From contig CACGLD010000001.1 in the NCBI GenBank assembly GCA_902573755.1, positions 1-64,000 of the forward strand: a stretch of DNA of 64,000 nucleotides. The letters are read 5' to 3'. This document shows, one piece after another, positions 1-10,410 of the stretch. The translations under genes and the position numbers were made by a program. This stretch comes from an uncultured Pelagibacteraceae bacterium (lineage in GTDB: Bacteria; Pseudomonadota; Alphaproteobacteria; Pelagibacterales; Pelagibacteraceae). Numbering within the stretch: the first letter of the stretch is position 1; each line of letters starts with the position of its first letter. The notes beneath the pieces were generated by a model. The model did no database searches. It saw only the letters and a list, made by a program, of their open reading frames with translations, and had not been told where the DNA came from.

Positions 1-744
1 TGGTTTTCCTTCATCTCCAGTTTTACCCACTTCAGGATTAATTGGAATTTCACCTAAAAATTCTTTTTGAAATTCTTTCGCAGTTTTCTTAACCCCACCT
101 TCTCCAAAAATATTGTATTTTTTCCCATCATCCCCAATGAAAAAACTCATGTTATCAACTAATCCTAAAATTTTAACTCCAAGTTTATCAAACATTTTAA
201 TTCCCCTCTTAACATCTAAAAGAGCTACTTCTTGAGGTGTACTAACGATTATTGCACCATCCATTTTTATTTCTTGTGAAAAAGTAAGTTGAGTGTCTCC
301 AGTTCCTGGGGGCATATCAACTATAATAAAATCTAAATCTTTCCAATTTACTTTCTGAGTAAAAGTTTTAATTGCACTTGTTACCATAGGACCACGCCAT
401 ATCATTGGAGTTTGTTGATCAGCTAAAAAACCAATCGACATACACTGAATTTCATATTTTGTAATTGGATCTAGTTTTTGACCATCACTTTTTGGTTTTT
501 CATTAATATCAAACATTTTAGGAATTGATGGACCATAAATATCTGCATCTAAAAGACCAACTTTGCATCCAACTTTTTTTAAAGCTAAAGCAAGATTCGT
601 TGCAAATGTAGATTTTCCAACACCACCTTTTGCACTAGAGATTGCAATCGTGAACTTAGTTCCAAGAATAGGATTTTTATTGAATTTTTTAGGCTCCAGC
701 TTACTTTTCATTGCGGCACTAAGTTCAGGTTTTTTATCAGTCAT
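1..744 (-). CDS. mrp: Mrp/NBP35-family iron-sulfur carrier P-loop ATPase, truncated by window edge
   Basis: Read on the minus strand; the C-terminus lies beyond base 1. A deviant Walker A (SAKGGVGKST, about residues 37-46) is followed by LLDADIYGPSIPKM and DMPPGTGD, which identify the Mrp/ApbC family of Fe-S cluster carrier ATPases. The Cys-x-x-Cys normally found after NMS is absent (NMSFFIGDDG), which I believe is usual in alphaproteobacterial members. There is no N-terminal DUF59 domain. I chose the ATG at 744; an in-frame ATG at 795 would add 17 residues but would begin back to back with hflK. Family certain, start uncertain. Confidence 0.85.
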   Translation of the reverse strand, partial: MTDKKPELSAAMKSKLEPKKFNKNPILGTKFTIAISSAKGGVGKSTFATNLALALKKVGCKVGLLDADIYGPSIPKMFDINEKPKSDGQKLDPITKYEIQCMSIGFLADQQTPMIWRGPMVTSAIKTFTQKVNWKDLDFIIVDMPPGTGDTQLTFSQEIKMDGAIIVSTPQEVALLDVKRGIKMFDKLGVKILGLVDNMSFFIGDDGKKYNIFGEGGVKKTAKEFQKEFLGEIPINPEVGKTGDEGKP

Positions 745-758
745 AAAAGCATCATTAC

Positions 759-788
759 TTGTTTTTTGTAATAAAGACACTATATACT
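759..788 (+). promoter_or_regulatory. Possible promoter for hflK
   Basis: TTGTTT (759-764) and TATACT (783-788) are separated by 18 bases. The predicted transcription start falls at about 795-796, on the hflK ATG itself, so the mRNA could be leaderless. No Shine-Dalgarno sequence precedes the ATG. Called by eye in an AT-rich spacer, so weak. Confidence 0.35.
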
Positions 789-795
789 TTGGCAT

Positions 796-1896
796 ATGTC
801 AGATGATTTTAAGGGTCAAAGTCCTTGGGGAGCACCTCCTGGTGGAGGTGGTAGTGGTAATGGATCAGGTAGAGGTCCGACACCACCAAACGTCGACGAA
901 TTAATAAGAGATCTTCAAGATAAAATTAAAAGATTTTTACCTGGTGGAAAAACTTCAGGAGGAAAATCAATAAGTCTAATTTTATTAGTTTTAGTTTTTG
1001 TATGGTTAGCAAGTGGGCTTTATAGAGTATTACCCGATGAACAAGGTGTTGTATTAAGATTTGGTAAGTTTGTAAAAACTACACAACCAGGTTTGAACTA
1101 TCATATACCTTTCCCTGTTGAAACTGTTCAAACACCAAAAGTTACTAAAGTTAATCGAATGGATATAGGATTTAGATCTGAAAGAGACAGTGGTTTCTCT
1201 ACAGGTGGTGGTGTTGCAGATGTTCCACAGGAAAGCTTAATGTTAACTGGAGATGAAAATATTGTTAACATTGACTTCTCAGTATTTTGGGTAATTAAAG
1301 ACGCTGGTAATTTTTTATTCAAAATTCAAGATCCAGAAGGAACTGTTAAAGCGGCTGCCGAAACTGCGATGAGGGAGGTAATTGCAAAAAGTGATATTCA
1401 ACCAATTTTAACAGAAGGTAGATCTAAAATTGAGGTTGAGACGCAAAATATAATACAAAGTATTTTAGATGATTACGAAAGTGGAATTCAAATTACACAA
1501 GTTCAAACACAAAAGGCTGACCCACCTGATCAAGTAATTGACGCATTTAGAGATGTACAGGCTGCAAGAGCAGACATGGAAAGATCTAAAAATGAGGCCG
1601 AAGCTTATGCTAACGATGTTATTCCAAGAGCACGAGGGGAAGCGCAAAAAATTTTACAAGCTGCTGAAGCATATAAAAAAGAAGTAGTTGCAAAAGCTGA
1701 AGGTGAAGCAAGTAGATTCATAGCAATCTATAACGAGTATAAAAATGCTAAAGTAGTTACTCAAGAAAGAATGTATTTAGAAACCATGGAAAAAGTTTTA
1801 GCAGATATTGATAAAGTAATTATTGAAAAAAATGCAGGTTCTGGTGTAGTTCCATATTTACCTTTGCCTGAGTTAAAAAAGAAAGCGACAAATTAA
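796..1896 (+). CDS. hflK: HflK, SPFH-domain regulator of FtsH protease
   Basis: A 366-residue membrane-anchored SPFH/stomatin protein that, with HflC, forms the large complex surrounding the membrane protease FtsH. The N-terminus is Gly/Pro/Ser-rich (residues 1-30), typical of HflK. A single membrane segment at about 58-80 is followed by the SPFH domain (LPDEQGVVLRFGKF) and a long Ala/Glu-rich helix at about 250-310. hflC begins one base after the stop, so the two are translated together. No Shine-Dalgarno site is visible. Length is normal for the family. Confidence 0.95.
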   Translation: MSDDFKGQSPWGAPPGGGGSGNGSGRGPTPPNVDELIRDLQDKIKRFLPGGKTSGGKSISLILLVLVFVWLASGLYRVLPDEQGVVLRFGKFVKTTQPGLNYHIPFPVETVQTPKVTKVNRMDIGFRSERDSGFSTGGGVADVPQESLMLTGDENIVNIDFSVFWVIKDAGNFLFKIQDPEGTVKAAAETAMREVIAKSDIQPILTEGRSKIEVETQNIIQSILDDYESGIQITQVQTQKADPPDQVIDAFRDVQAARADMERSKNEAEAYANDVIPRARGEAQKILQAAEAYKKEVVAKAEGEASRFIAIYNEYKNAKVVTQERMYLETMEKVLADIDKVIIEKNAGSGVVPYLPLPELKKKATN

Positions 1897-1897
1897 A

Positions 1898-2770
1898 ATG
1901 AAAGCTGGAAAAATTTTAGCAGGAGTACTAGTTGCAATAGGTATTGTAGCCTTTTTATCAGTAATTATAGTAAAGGAAGTTAACCAAGCAATTATTCTTC
2001 AATTTGGTGATCCAAAAAGAATTATAATGAAGCCAGGATTAAATTTTAAAATTCCTTTCATTCAAAATGTTGTTTATTTAGATAAAAGAATTTTAAACTT
2101 AGATGCTCCACCAGAAGAGGTTATTGCATCAGATCAAAAACGATTAATTGTTGATGCATTTGCAAGATTTAAGATAGTTGATCCACTTAAGTTTTATATT
2201 TCAGTGGGGAACGAAAGAGTTGCAAGATCAAGATTATCTACAATTATAAATTCAAGAATTAGAAATGTACTAGGTCAAGAAGAATTACAAACATTATTAT
2301 CTAAAGATAGATCTAAGCAAATGGCTTTAATTAAAGAGGGTGTTAATAACGAAGCACAAAACTTTGGAATTAATATTGTTGATGTCAGAATTAAAAGAGC
2401 AGATCTACCTCAAGCTAACAGTGATGCAATTTATAGAAGAATGCAAACTGAAAGGGAGAGAGAAGCAAAAGAATTTAGAGCAAAAGGAGCAGAGATGGCA
2501 GTTACGATTACATCAACTGCGGACAAAGAAGTTACTGTAATCTTAGCAGATGCTCAAAAACAATCTGAGATTATGAAAGGGGAAGGTGATGGAGAAAGAA
2601 ATAAAATATTTGCTGACGCCTTTGGTCAAGATCCAGAATTTTTTGCTTTCTACAGAGCTATGCAAGCATATGAAAAAGCTCTTATAGGTGGTGAAACTTC
2701 TTTAATTTTATCACCTGATAGTGAATTTTTTAAATTTTTTGGAAATATAAAACCTGAAATCCAACAATAA
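1898..2770 (+). CDS. hflC: HflC, SPFH-domain partner of HflK
   Basis: A 290-residue partner of HflK in the FtsH-regulating complex. It has an N-terminal membrane segment (about residues 5-25), the SPFH signature NQAIILQFGDPKRIIMKPGL and a charged coiled-coil tail with RMQTEREREAKEFRAKG, which is strongly conserved in HflC. The gene follows hflK by one base and precedes the DUF2065 gene by seven, an arrangement widespread in Proteobacteria. Nothing unusual is seen. Confidence 0.95.
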   Translation: MKAGKILAGVLVAIGIVAFLSVIIVKEVNQAIILQFGDPKRIIMKPGLNFKIPFIQNVVYLDKRILNLDAPPEEVIASDQKRLIVDAFARFKIVDPLKFYISVGNERVARSRLSTIINSRIRNVLGQEELQTLLSKDRSKQMALIKEGVNNEAQNFGINIVDVRIKRADLPQANSDAIYRRMQTEREREAKEFRAKGAEMAVTITSTADKEVTVILADAQKQSEIMKGEGDGERNKIFADAFGQDPEFFAFYRAMQAYEKALIGGETSLILSPDSEFFKFFGNIKPEIQQ

Positions 2771-2777
2771 TTCTTAA

Positions 2778-2963
2778 ATGCGTGAGCTAGTTATAGCTTT
2801 TGGTCTTTTCTTATTTATTGAAGGAATTTTGTACGCCTTATTTCCAGCAAAAATGAAAAGTATGTTGAAAAAATTAGAACTTGTTAAAGATAGCCAACTT
2901 AGATCGGGTGGACTTATTTTTGCAGTTATAGGTTTTGTAATTATTTATTATATTAAGAGCTAA
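2778..2963 (+). CDS. DUF2065 small membrane protein (YjeT-like)
   Basis: A 61-residue protein with two predicted membrane helices (about 2-19 and 43-59) joined by a basic loop containing LFPAKMKSMLKKL. This pattern and its position between hflC and a DegP-type protease fit DUF2065 (YjeT of E. coli, also next to hflC). Molecular function is unknown; the conserved neighbourhood suggests a role in envelope quality control, which is inference. Confidence 0.8.
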   Translation: MRELVIAFGLFLFIEGILYALFPAKMKSMLKKLELVKDSQLRSGGLIFAVIGFVIIYYIKS

Positions 2964-2964
2964 T

Positions 2965-4380
2965 ATGAGAAAAATTAAAATTATATTTTTAACATTAGTT
3001 TTATCATTCACTTTTTCATTAAATGTAAACTCTAAACCAGTTCCTGCTTCCTTTGCAGACCTTGCAGAAAAATTAATGCCATCTGTGGTTAATATTTCCA
3101 CTACAACAACAGTAGTAACCAACACTAATCCTTTTCCATTTCAATTTCCTCCAGGATCTCCCTTTGAAGATATGTTCAAAGAATTTGGAACACCTCAAGA
3201 AAGACAATCAGCAGCGTTAGGTTCAGGATTTATAATTGATGAAAAAGGAATTGTTGTTACGAATAACCATGTTATCCAAAATGCTGACGACATTATTGTT
3301 AGAGTAAATGGTGATCAAGAATTTAAAGCTAAGGTTTTAGGTGCTGACCCATTAATGGATATTGCTGTTTTACAATTAGAAACAGACGAAAAGTTTATCC
3401 CAGTTGCATTTGGTGACTCTGATAAAGCAAGAATTGGAGATTGGGTTTTAGCAATTGGAAATCCATTTGGTTTAGGTGGAACTGTTACTGCTGGAATTAT
3501 TTCAGCAAGAAATCGATCAATTGGTTTATCAAGATATGAAGATTTTATACAAACTGATGCTTCTATTAACTCAGGAAATTCAGGTGGACCTCTATTTGAT
3601 ATGGAAGGAAATGTAATTGGAATTAATACAGCAATTCTTGGACGTAATGGTTCTATTGGAATCGGATTCTCTATCCCATCAAACAGTGCTCAAATTGTAA
3701 TTAAACAATTAATTGAATTTGGCGAAACAAAAAGAGGTTGGCTGGGTGTTAGAATTCAAGATGTTACAAAAGAAATTGCTGAAGTTGAAAAATTAGATAA
3801 AGCTAGAGGAGCACTTGTTGCAAGCGTTGCTGAAAACAGCCCTTCAGAAAAAGCAGGAATACAAGCTGGTGATATAATTTTAGAATTTAATGGTGAAAAA
3901 ATTAACCAAATGAAAGAACTTCCAGCTATTGTAGCAAGAACAGAAGTTGGAAAAAAAGTTGAAGTTAAAGTTTGGAGAGATAAAAAAGAGATTATCAAAA
4001 ATGTTATTTTAGGAAGATTAGAAACTTCAGATGATTTTAAAATAAGTAAAAATCAAGAAACTCAAAAACAAAATAATGAAGAAATAATTGAAAGCCTAAG
4101 AATTGCAGTAAGACCATTAACTAAAGAAGATATTAAAAATAGAAATTTACCAAATCAGACAACAGGACTTGTGATAACAAAAATTGCAAACAACAGCCCT
4201 GTAGCAAATTCAATAGAGCTCAATAGTATTATTGTTGAAGCTCAGAAGAAAAAAATCAGATCAGCTGAAGACTTAAGAAATATTACTAAAGAAGTTCTTA
4301 ATTCAAATCAAAAGACAGTTTTACTTGCAATCTATAATAATCAAAATCAAAGACGATACATTGGTGTTAAGCTAGACTAA
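2965..4380 (+). CDS. Periplasmic serine protease/chaperone, DegP/DegQ (HtrA) family
   Basis: A 471-residue secreted protease. Residues 1-23 form a signal peptide, followed by a trypsin-like domain with the triad His102 (TNNHVI), Asp132 (MDIAVLQ) and Ser206 (GNSGGPL). Two PDZ domains follow at about 255-345 and 370-465; the second is divergent and Lys/Asn-rich. It probably degrades or refolds damaged periplasmic proteins. One base separates it from DUF2065 and two from miaA, so it is likely cotranscribed with hflKC. DegP and DegQ cannot be separated from sequence alone, so no symbol is given. Confidence 0.93.
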   Translation: MRKIKIIFLTLVLSFTFSLNVNSKPVPASFADLAEKLMPSVVNISTTTTVVTNTNPFPFQFPPGSPFEDMFKEFGTPQERQSAALGSGFIIDEKGIVVTNNHVIQNADDIIVRVNGDQEFKAKVLGADPLMDIAVLQLETDEKFIPVAFGDSDKARIGDWVLAIGNPFGLGGTVTAGIISARNRSIGLSRYEDFIQTDASINSGNSGGPLFDMEGNVIGINTAILGRNGSIGIGFSIPSNSAQIVIKQLIEFGETKRGWLGVRIQDVTKEIAEVEKLDKARGALVASVAENSPSEKAGIQAGDIILEFNGEKINQMKELPAIVARTEVGKKVEVKVWRDKKEIIKNVILGRLETSDDFKISKNQETQKQNNEEIIESLRIAVRPLTKEDIKNRNLPNQTTGLVITKIANNSPVANSIELNSIIVEAQKKKIRSAEDLRNITKEVLNSNQKTVLLAIYNNQNQRRYIGVKLD

Positions 4381-4382
4381 TA

Positions 4383-5291
4383 ATGGATTTAAAATCCAAG
4401 ATTATATTAATATCTGGTCCTACAGCTTCAGGAAAATCAAGTTTTGCAATTAAGTTTGCAAAAAAAGTTAATGGAGAAATTATTAATGCAGACAGTATGC
4501 AAGTATACAAACAGCTTAAAATTTTATCGGCTAGACCAGATCCAAAAAAATACCAGAAAATAAAACATCACTTGTATGGTTTTCATAATGTTACAAAAGA
4601 CTTTTCAACAGGTGATTGGCTTAAGCTTGTAATTAAAAAAATTAGAGAGGTTCAAAAAAGAAAAAAAATTCCAATTCTTGTTGGAGGCACAGGTTTATAC
4701 TTTAAAGCTTTAACTGATGGTTTGGTTAAAATACCAAATATTTCATTAAAATTAAGAACTCAAATTAGAGATTTACAAAAAAAACTTGGACAAAAGAAGT
4801 TTTATGAAAGACTATTAAAATTAGATCCATCCTCAATAGGAAAGATAAATCCTACAGATACTCAAAGATCCATCAGAGCTTATGAAGTAAAAAAGTTTAC
4901 AAAAAAATCTCTAACTGAATGGTTTAAAAACACAAAATCACAGTTCGTGGAAGATGATTTTTTTAAAGTTTATATTGATTTTCCTAGACAAGAATTGATT
5001 GAGCGTATCAATTTAAGAACAAGAGAGATGATGGAAAATGGAGCGATAAAAGAAGTAAAAGATTTCATAAAGTTAAGAGTTAGAAAAGATAAAAGTGCCA
5101 ACAAGGCCATCGGAGTTAATGAAATTAGAGAATATTTAAAAAAACAAAAAGATTTGCATGATACTACAGATAAAATAGCCATAAAAACTAGACAATACGC
5201 CAAAAGACAAAGTACTTGGGCTAGAGGTAATATGATCAGATGGATGAAATTGAAGCCACAAGACTTGAATAATTTTTTGAAAAAAATTTAA
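4383..5291 (+). CDS. miaA: tRNA dimethylallyltransferase MiaA
   Basis: Transfers a dimethylallyl group to A37 of tRNAs that read codons starting with U. The P-loop GPTASGKSS lies at residues 12-20, followed by the family motifs NADSMQVYK and VGGTGLYFKAL. At 302 residues it is normal length. The C-terminus carries the RQYAKRQSTWARG motif typical of MiaA. It closes the hflK-to-miaA run; the order differs from the E. coli miaA-hfq-hflX-hflKC operon but involves the same players. Confidence 0.96.
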   Translation: MDLKSKIILISGPTASGKSSFAIKFAKKVNGEIINADSMQVYKQLKILSARPDPKKYQKIKHHLYGFHNVTKDFSTGDWLKLVIKKIREVQKRKKIPILVGGTGLYFKALTDGLVKIPNISLKLRTQIRDLQKKLGQKKFYERLLKLDPSSIGKINPTDTQRSIRAYEVKKFTKKSLTEWFKNTKSQFVEDDFFKVYIDFPRQELIERINLRTREMMENGAIKEVKDFIKLRVRKDKSANKAIGVNEIREYLKKQKDLHDTTDKIAIKTRQYAKRQSTWARGNMIRWMKLKPQDLNNFLKKI

Positions 5292-5308
5292 AATTTTCAT
5301 TCTTAAAC

Positions 5309-5338
5309 TTGACCAATGAGCACAACTTCAGCTAGATT
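5309..5338 (+). promoter_or_regulatory. Possible promoter for ilvI
   Basis: TTGACC (5309-5314) and TAGATT (5333-5338) are separated by 18 bases. The expected start site (about 5344) coincides with the A of the ilvI ATG, which would give a leaderless mRNA, and no Shine-Dalgarno site is present. No leader peptide rich in Leu, Ile or Val, and no attenuator hairpin, is visible in the 52-base spacer. Confidence 0.4.
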
Positions 5339-5343
5339 GCCTA

Positions 5344-7110
5344 ATGTCAAAATTATTAACTGGAGCAGAAATTGTATTTAAATGTCTTGAAGACCAAAAG
5401 GTAGAACATATCTTTGGTTATCCAGGTGGTGCAGTGTTACCGATTTATGATGAATTAAAAAATCATCCTTCTATAAAACATATTTTAGTTAGACACGAAC
5501 AAGGTGCTGGTCACGCAGCTGAAGGCTATGCTAGGTCATCAGGAAAACCAGGTGTAGTTTTAGTTACATCAGGTCCTGGAGCAACCAATGTTGTTACAGC
5601 CTTAACAGATGCTTATATGGACTCTGTACCATTAGTTTGTATTTCTGGTCAAGTTCCAACACATTTAATTGGAACAGATGCATTTCAAGAATGTGATACT
5701 ACAGGAATTACAAGACCATGCACGAAACATAATTGGTTAGTTAAAGATATAAATGATCTTTCAAAAGTTATGCATGAAGCTTTTAGAGTTGCAACAACTG
5801 GAAGACCTGGACCGGTTTTGATTGATATTCCAAAAGATATTCAGTTTGCAAAAGCAAAATATAAAAAACTAAATAAAGAAAAAAAATTAAACGGAAAATC
5901 CCATAATAAATTTTCTCAAGATCAAATTGATGGATTAGTAAAATTATTAAGCAAAGCTAAAAAACCAATAATTTATAGTGGTGGAGGAGTAATTAACTCA
6001 GGGCCAAAAGCAAGTCAGGCTCTGAGAGAATTTGTAGAGTTAACTGGTTTTCCTATAACTTCTACACTTCAGGGATTAGGTGCGTACCCTGGAGATGATA
6101 ATCAATTTTTAGGAATGCTTGGAATGCATGGCACGTATGAAGCAAATAATGCTATGCATGATTGTGATCTATTAATTAACATTGGGGCAAGATTTGACGA
6201 TCGTATTACTGGAAAAATTGATGAGTTTTCACCAAATTCAAAAAAGGTTCATATAGATATAGATCCATCTTCAATTAATAAAATTATTAAGGTTGATCTT
6301 GCAATTGTTGGAGACGTTACGAGTGTCATCAGTAAAATTAATAAGACAATTGCTAAAAGAAAAAACGGTCATAGCAAGTCAAATAAATCAAATATAGCTA
6401 AGTGGTGGGAGCAAATCGAAAAATGGAGAGAAAAAGACTCTCTTAATTTTGTAAATAGTGATGAAAGTATAAAACCTCAACATGCTGTTCAACGACTTTA
6501 TGAATTAACTAAAAATAAAGACACTTATGTTACTACCGAGGTTGGACAACATCAAATGTGGGCTGCTCAGCATTATAAATTTAATAAACCAAATAGATGG
6601 ATGACATCTGGCGGCTTAGGAACTATGGGGTATGGTTTGCCTGCAGCAGTTGGTGTTCAAATTGCTCATCCTGAAAAATTAGTAATTGATATTGCTGGAG
6701 AAGCCTCAGTTTTAATGACTATGCAAGAAATGTCTACTGCAGTTCAATATAATCTTCCTATAAAAATATTTATTTTAAATAATCAATATATGGGAATGGT
6801 TAGACAATGGCAGGAATTACTGCATGAAAAAAATTATTCTGAAAGTTATTCTGAAGCATTACCTGATTTTATGAAAATGGCAGAAGCTTATGGATGCAAA
6901 GGAATTAAAGCAGACAGTCCAGCTGAGCTTGATGATAAAATTCAAGAGATGATTGATTATGATGGACCAGTTATATTTGATTGTCATGTAGATCCTAACG
7001 AGAATTGCTTCCCAATGATACCATCTGGAAAACCTCATAATCAAATGATCTTGGGTCCAAAAGATCAAGAGGAAAATAAAATTAAAGGAAAAGGCAAAGC
7101 CTTAGTATAA
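5344..7110 (+). CDS. ilvI: Acetolactate synthase, large (catalytic) subunit
   Basis: Thiamine-diphosphate enzyme that condenses pyruvate with pyruvate or 2-oxobutyrate in the first shared step of valine, leucine and isoleucine synthesis. The activating Glu52 lies in RHEQGAGHAAEGYA, and the FAD/ThDP-domain regions are intact over 588 residues. The ThDP/Mg motif reads AGEAS (451-455) instead of the usual GDG or GDA, with the expected Asn pair at 479-480 downstream. It is followed after five bases by its regulatory subunit. ilvB and ilvI naming is interchangeable here. Confidence 0.95.
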   Translation: MSKLLTGAEIVFKCLEDQKVEHIFGYPGGAVLPIYDELKNHPSIKHILVRHEQGAGHAAEGYARSSGKPGVVLVTSGPGATNVVTALTDAYMDSVPLVCISGQVPTHLIGTDAFQECDTTGITRPCTKHNWLVKDINDLSKVMHEAFRVATTGRPGPVLIDIPKDIQFAKAKYKKLNKEKKLNGKSHNKFSQDQIDGLVKLLSKAKKPIIYSGGGVINSGPKASQALREFVELTGFPITSTLQGLGAYPGDDNQFLGMLGMHGTYEANNAMHDCDLLINIGARFDDRITGKIDEFSPNSKKVHIDIDPSSINKIIKVDLAIVGDVTSVISKINKTIAKRKNGHSKSNKSNIAKWWEQIEKWREKDSLNFVNSDESIKPQHAVQRLYELTKNKDTYVTTEVGQHQMWAAQHYKFNKPNRWMTSGGLGTMGYGLPAAVGVQIAHPEKLVIDIAGEASVLMTMQEMSTAVQYNLPIKIFILNNQYMGMVRQWQELLHEKNYSESYSEALPDFMKMAEAYGCKGIKADSPAELDDKIQEMIDYDGPVIFDCHVDPNENCFPMIPSGKPHNQMILGPKDQEENKIKGKGKALV

Positions 7111-7115
7111 TCATA

Positions 7116-8704
<1,589 letters not shown>

Positions 8705-8728
8705 ATTTTATCAGTAAATTATTGCTAC

Positions 8729-8734
8729 TATAAT
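8729..8734 (+). promoter_or_regulatory. Perfect -10 box upstream of the peptide-binding protein gene
   Basis: TATAAT lies 52 bases before the ATG at 8787 in an 82-base spacer. The region 17 bases upstream (TTTTAT) is a poor -35. The start codon itself has a good ribosome-binding site (CGAGGGGAATA). It probably drives the high-level binding-protein transcript. Confidence 0.35.
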
Positions 8735-8786
8735 TCAATTATTTCACCTATACTTTTTTAAATAAATTTAAAAAACGAGGGGAATA

Positions 8787-10349
8787 ATGAAGACTAAAAA
8801 TATAGTAAGAATACTATTGTCATTAGTTCTAGTATTTGGATTTTCTTCAGCATGGGCAAAAACTATTAAATGGTCTATGCAAGGAGACAGTTTAACACTA
8901 GATCCACATGCACAAAATGAGGGTCCAACTACACAAGTATCTAGACAAGTTTACGAAGCTCTAGTTCAAAGGGGTTTGGACATGAAAATAGGACCTGCTT
9001 TAGCAACAAAATGGAAAGCTACTGATCCAAATACTTGGATTTTTACTTTAAGAGAAGATGCTAAGTTTTCAGATGGTTCTGGAATGACATCTGCGGATGT
9101 TGTTTTTAGTATATTAAGAGCTAAGCAAAGAACATCTGACTTTAAAGAATACATTAGCACTGTTGCTAATGTTGAAGCGGTTGGAGATTACTCTGTTAAA
9201 ATAACTACAAGTAAACCTAACCCTATTCTTTTAAACCAATTGTCTAACATTTTTATAATGTCTAAAGCTTGGTCAGAGAAAAACTTTGCAATGTCTCCAC
9301 AAAATTGGGATGCGGGACAAGAAACTTTCTCTGCTACTAATGCTATGGGAACTGGTCCTTTTAAAATAACTTTAAGAGAACCAAATACTAAAACAGTGTT
9401 TAAAAGAAATAAACATTGGTGGGGTGAGATGAAGGACAAAAAAGTAACTCAAATTGAATTAATGCCTATAAAAAATGCAGCTACAAGAGTTGCAGCTTTA
9501 TTATCAGGTGAAATTGATATAGTTACTGATGCTCCAGTTCAAGATTTAAAAAGAATTGGATCTTCTTCAGGTCATAAAGTTGAAAGTACAGCTCAAATGA
9601 GAACAATTTTCTTAGGTATGGATCAAGCAGCTGACAAATTAAGAACTGGAAATACAGGTGATAATCCATTCAAGAAAAAAGAAGTAAGACAAGCTCTTTA
9701 TCAAGCAATTGATATAGAAGCGATCAAGAAAAAAGTTATGAGAGGTTTAAGTGAACCAGCAGGTATTATAACTTTCCCAGGTGTAAATGGATATACAGCT
9801 GATCTTGATAAAAGATTACCTTACGATGTTAATGCTGCAAAAAAACTTTTAGCTGATGCGGGTTATCCTAATGGTTTTGACGTTGAACTTAGATGTCCTA
9901 ATGACAGATATGTAAACGATGAGGCAATATGTACAGCTGTTGTTGGAATGTTGGGTAAAATTGGAGTTAACGTAAACTTATTTGCTCAAACTAAAAGTAA
10001 ACACTTCAAAGAGCTTAAAGATGATCAAGGTGATTTCTATATGCTAGGATGGGGTGTTCCAACTTTAGATAGTCACTATGTTTTCCATTACTTATATGAG
10101 TCTGGTGCTAGCTGGAACAAAGTTAACTTTAGTAATGCAGATGTTGATGCTGCAATTAGAGTTATGGAAGGTGAAGTTGATTTAGATAAGAGAAATGCTG
10201 CAATTGCAAAAGCTTGGAAAATAGTAAAAGATGATATTTCTTATCTTCCTTTACATCACCAAGTAATTTCTTGGGCATCTAAAAGCAATGTTAATGTTCC
10301 TATCAGACCGAATAACGAACCGTTATTCAGGACTGCTAGTTTTAACTAA
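8787..10349 (+). CDS. Periplasmic binding protein of a peptide-type ABC importer (SBP family 5)
   Basis: A 520-residue secreted protein with a signal peptide (1-24, ending SAWA). The family 5 pattern is visible: LDPHAQNEGPTTQVSRQVYE near the N-terminus, then a lobe with TWIFTLREDAKFSDG and MGTGPFKIT. Family members bind oligopeptides, dipeptides, nickel, opines or other solutes; the ligand cannot be told from sequence. It heads an operon with two permeases and a double ATPase, and a hairpin follows the stop codon. Confidence 0.92.
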   Translation: MKTKNIVRILLSLVLVFGFSSAWAKTIKWSMQGDSLTLDPHAQNEGPTTQVSRQVYEALVQRGLDMKIGPALATKWKATDPNTWIFTLREDAKFSDGSGMTSADVVFSILRAKQRTSDFKEYISTVANVEAVGDYSVKITTSKPNPILLNQLSNIFIMSKAWSEKNFAMSPQNWDAGQETFSATNAMGTGPFKITLREPNTKTVFKRNKHWWGEMKDKKVTQIELMPIKNAATRVAALLSGEIDIVTDAPVQDLKRIGSSSGHKVESTAQMRTIFLGMDQAADKLRTGNTGDNPFKKKEVRQALYQAIDIEAIKKKVMRGLSEPAGIITFPGVNGYTADLDKRLPYDVNAAKKLLADAGYPNGFDVELRCPNDRYVNDEAICTAVVGMLGKIGVNVNLFAQTKSKHFKELKDDQGDFYMLGWGVPTLDSHYVFHYLYESGASWNKVNFSNADVDAAIRVMEGEVDLDKRNAAIAKAWKIVKDDISYLPLHHQVISWASKSNVNVPIRPNNEPLFRTASFN

Positions 10350-10360
10350 TTAAAAATTAT

Positions 10361-10392
10361 TACAAGCCCTTTAAATTTTTAAAGGGCTTGTA
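10361..10392 (+). terminator. Intra-operonic hairpin after the binding-protein gene
   Basis: A 14-bp stem (10361-10374 pairing with 10379-10392) with a 4-base loop and a GC-rich centre (GCCC/GGGC). There is no good T-run on the plus strand, so it may stabilise the upstream mRNA end or terminate partially rather than stop transcription. It lies 12 bases after the binding-protein stop and 18 bases before the permease start. Confidence 0.75.
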
Positions 10393-10410
10393 AGTTTAAA
10401 CTTTCACAAA

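Noticed and set aside
563-904. 113-codon open frame across the mrp-hflK spacer
   Set aside because: It overlaps the mrp gene antisense and hflK out of frame; both flanking genes have unambiguous family motifs.
5316-5381. Possible leader peptide before ilvI (21 codons)
   Set aside because: It is not enriched in Ile, Val or Leu codons, overlaps the ilvI start out of frame and lacks an attenuator hairpin.
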